64,000 nucleotides of DNA from positions 6,120,001 through 6,184,000 of the forward strand of contig NZ_JALJWV010000001.1 of NCBI RefSeq assembly GCF_024169655.1, given 5' to 3'. Positions 62,658 through 64,000 of the stretch are shown here, piece after piece. The position numbers and the translations under genes were made by a program. The notes beneath the pieces were generated by a model, which worked only from the letters and a program-made list of their open reading frames with translations, made no database searches and was not told the origin of the DNA. The stretch is from Pseudomonas marginalis. GTDB taxonomy: Bacteria > Pseudomonadota > Gammaproteobacteria > Pseudomonadales > Pseudomonadaceae. Position 1 is the first letter of the stretch, and every line of letters begins with the position of its first letter.

Positions 62658-62784
62658 GGCTTTGCAGCAATTGGCGTTGATCACAACGGTCTTCGATTGC
62701 GCGACGGAACGCCATGCGGCGCTGGTCTTCCTGCTGACGACGGGTCTTGACGGAGCTGTTGCTATCTTCGTAGGGCCGGGCCAT
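62587..62784 (-). CDS. small basic protein (PA3496-like)
   Basis: 65 residues, highly charged and helix-forming (MARPYEDSNSSVKTRRQQED QRRMAFRRAIEDR). GGGAG sits seven bases before the ATG. The KTRRQQEDQRRM pattern is one I recall from small conserved Pseudomonas proteins labelled as PA3496-family envelope-integrity proteins; that name is uncertain. It overlaps the end of pycR on the other strand by 71 bases. Confidence 0.6.
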   Translation of the reverse strand: MARPYEDSNSSVKTRRQQEDQRRMAFRRAIEDRCDQRQLLQSLTDYPELHWQAPAAAQRSAQPAR

Positions 62785-62895
62785 TTGGAGTCTCCCAATG
62801 CGAGTGCGGGGAGTTCAGGATGGGCGTGGGGGATGACGGTTTGGCGGCGCAAGGATGACAGGACGATGAATCTTCTGGACAGGTAAGCAATGCAA

Positions 62896-62985
62896 ATGTG
62901 GGAGGGAGCTTGCTCCCGATAGCGGTGGATCAGTCGATTGGATGTCGACTTCACTCCGTCATCGGGAGCAAGCCCCTCCCACATT
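62896..62985. repeat. REPIN between pycR region and hexR
   Basis: TGTGGGAGGGAGCTTGCTCC near 62897-62926 and the near reverse complement (catcgggagcaagcccctcccaca) near 62960-62983, ~35 bases apart. Same subfamily as the elements at 19158 and 30632. Confidence 0.9.
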
Positions 62986-63003
62986 TGGATCGCCGTGTGG
63001 CGC

Positions 63004-63870
63004 TTAGTCGTCGAGGGCTTTGACGGACTTGGGCGAGAGACGCAGGCTGCGCAAGCTGCGCTTGACGCTCTTGAGGTGGTTGACCAGGCTCGGCCCGCGC
63101 GCCATGGCCACGCCCATCGCCAGCACGTCAATCACCACCAGGTGGGCGATGCGCGAGGTCAACGGCGTATAGATTTCGGTGTCTTCGTGCACATCGATCG
63201 CCAGGTTGACCGTGGACAGTTCCGCCAACGGCGTCTGGCTCGGGCACAGGGTGATCAGCGTGGCGCCGCTTTCACGCACCAGGTTGGCGGTGATCAGCAA
63301 GTCTTTGGAGCGGCCGGACTGGGAGATACAGATGGCCACGTCGCTCGGCTTCAACGTCACGGCCGACATCGCCTGCATGTGCGGGTCGCTGTAGGCCGCC
63401 GCCGTCAGCAGCAGTCGGAAGAACTTGTGCTGGGCATCGGCCGCAACCGCACCCGACGCACCAAACCCGTAGAACTCGACACGCTGGGCCTGGGACATCG
63501 CCGTCACGGCCTTTTGCAGCTCCACCGGGTCGAGCTTCTCGCGCACTTCCATCAGGGTGTGCAGCGTGGTGTCGAAGATCTTGAGGCTGTAGTCAGCGAC
63601 GGAATCGTCTTCGTGAATCGCAAACTGGCCGAAGCTCGCGCCGGCGGCCAGGCTTTGGGCCAGTTTGAGTTTCAGGTCCTGGAAGCCGGAACAACCGATA
63701 GCGCGGCAGAAGCGCACGATGGTCGGCTCACTGATGCCCACGCTGTGGGCCAGGTCAGCCATGGAACTGTGCATTACGGCCGCAGGGTCAAGCAGCACGT
63801 GGTCGGCAACCTTGAGTTCCGATTTGCGTAACAGGTGGCGCGACTGGGCGATATGTTGCAACAGGTTCAA
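63004..63870 (-). CDS. hexR: HexR, RpiR-family regulator of glucose metabolism
   Basis: 288 residues from a TTG start. N-terminal RpiR-type HTH (ADLAHSVGISEPTIVRFCRA IGC) and C-terminal SIS sugar-phosphate-binding domain (EFYGFGASGAVAADAQHKFF, AICISQSGRSKDLLITANL). HexR represses zwf/edd/gap operons and is released by 2-keto-3-deoxy-6-phosphogluconate. In Pseudomonas it is divergent from zwf, which should begin just beyond the window's right end. Confidence 0.95.
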   Translation of the reverse strand: MNLLQHIAQSRHLLRKSELKVADHVLLDPAAVMHSSMADLAHSVGISEPTIVRFCRAIGCSGFQDLKLKLAQSLAAGASFGQFAIHEDDSVADYSLKIFDTTLHTLMEVREKLDPVELQKAVTAMSQAQRVEFYGFGASGAVAADAQHKFFRLLLTAAAYSDPHMQAMSAVTLKPSDVAICISQSGRSKDLLITANLVRESGATLITLCPSQTPLAELSTVNLAIDVHEDTEIYTPLTSRIAHLVVIDVLAMGVAMARGPSLVNHLKSVKRSLRSLRLSPKSVKALDD

Positions 63871-63915
63871 AGGACAGGACTCTTGTTGTTGGCCAATGCC
63901 AGGGATGTAGCAAGT

Positions 63916-63932
63916 TTGTAGTTATACTACAA
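63916..63932. promoter_or_regulatory. HexR operator palindrome
   Basis: TTGTAGTTATACTACAA, a perfect 17-base palindrome 46 bases upstream of hexR. It matches the TGTA-N7-TACA pattern of HexR sites and would control both hexR and the presumed zwf promoter to the right. Confidence 0.85.
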
Positions 63933-64000
63933 GAATTGCCGTTTTGCCCGTCCGATGCATCACTAAATCGCCCTGCTGCCCTTTGAATCTAAGGGCAGCC

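Overview
The window is a piece of a GC-rich Pseudomonas chromosome, most likely of the P. fluorescens group. The gene order hupA / rubredoxin reductase / rubredoxin / ubiC / ubiA / phoB / phoR / corC-like / pst-phoU / purE-purK / aspA ... pycB-pycA-pycR / hexR is the order I remember from PAO1 (about PA5348 to PA5438) and P. putida KT2440. The REPINs and two DUF6543-type giant proteins also fit this group. In that synteny the region lies within a few hundred kb of oriC (inference).

Layout. (1) 1-7.4 kb is an accessory island that is AT-richer than the rest. It holds the end of a polymorphic toxin with two probable immunity genes, broken Rhs cores, a prePAAR/PAAR type VI effector with its Eag (DUF1795) chaperone and immunity genes, a vestige of a second Eag gene, and a glycine-repeat secreted-type protein between two copies of a terminator-like direct repeat. 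(2) 7.4-31.6 kb is core: HU, rubredoxin system, ubiquinone synthesis, PhoBR, the Pst phosphate importer (two good Pho boxes, two REPINs), a MHS transporter, purEK and housekeeping singletons. A RelE/HigB-type toxin gene has been gutted by an internal deletion, leaving its antitoxin orphaned (15.7-16.2 kb). (3) 31.6-36.1 kb is an aspartase / Na+:alanine symporter / asparaginase group for amino-acid use. (4) 36.2-48.8 kb carries two ~1530-residue paralogues of the DUF6543 (dermonecrotic-toxin-like) family. They bracket an AraC regulator, an acetylpolyamine amidohydrolase and a polyamine-binding protein. (5) 48.8-58.2 kb is accessory metabolism: a MocR regulator divergent from a PaiB/GNAT/GNAT operon, a homocysteine S-methyltransferase divergent from an ABC binding protein and permease, a hipA-hipB pair and an outer-membrane barrel. 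(6) 58.2-64 kb is core again: two-subunit pyruvate carboxylase, its LysR regulator, and hexR with its palindromic operator at the window's edge.

Three observations stand out. The linker of the MocR gene contains DnaA-box-like 9-mers (TTATCCACA and variants) repeated exactly every 12 bp and written with rare TTA/CTA codons, with another perfect box nearby in a different codon phase. Four 14-bp palindromes (TGCAWTNNARTGCA type) spaced 41-42 bp apart precede hipA. A hairpin followed by a T-run lies in the purEK leader and looks like an attenuator.

All calls come from reading the sequence and from remembered family knowledge; no database search was run.
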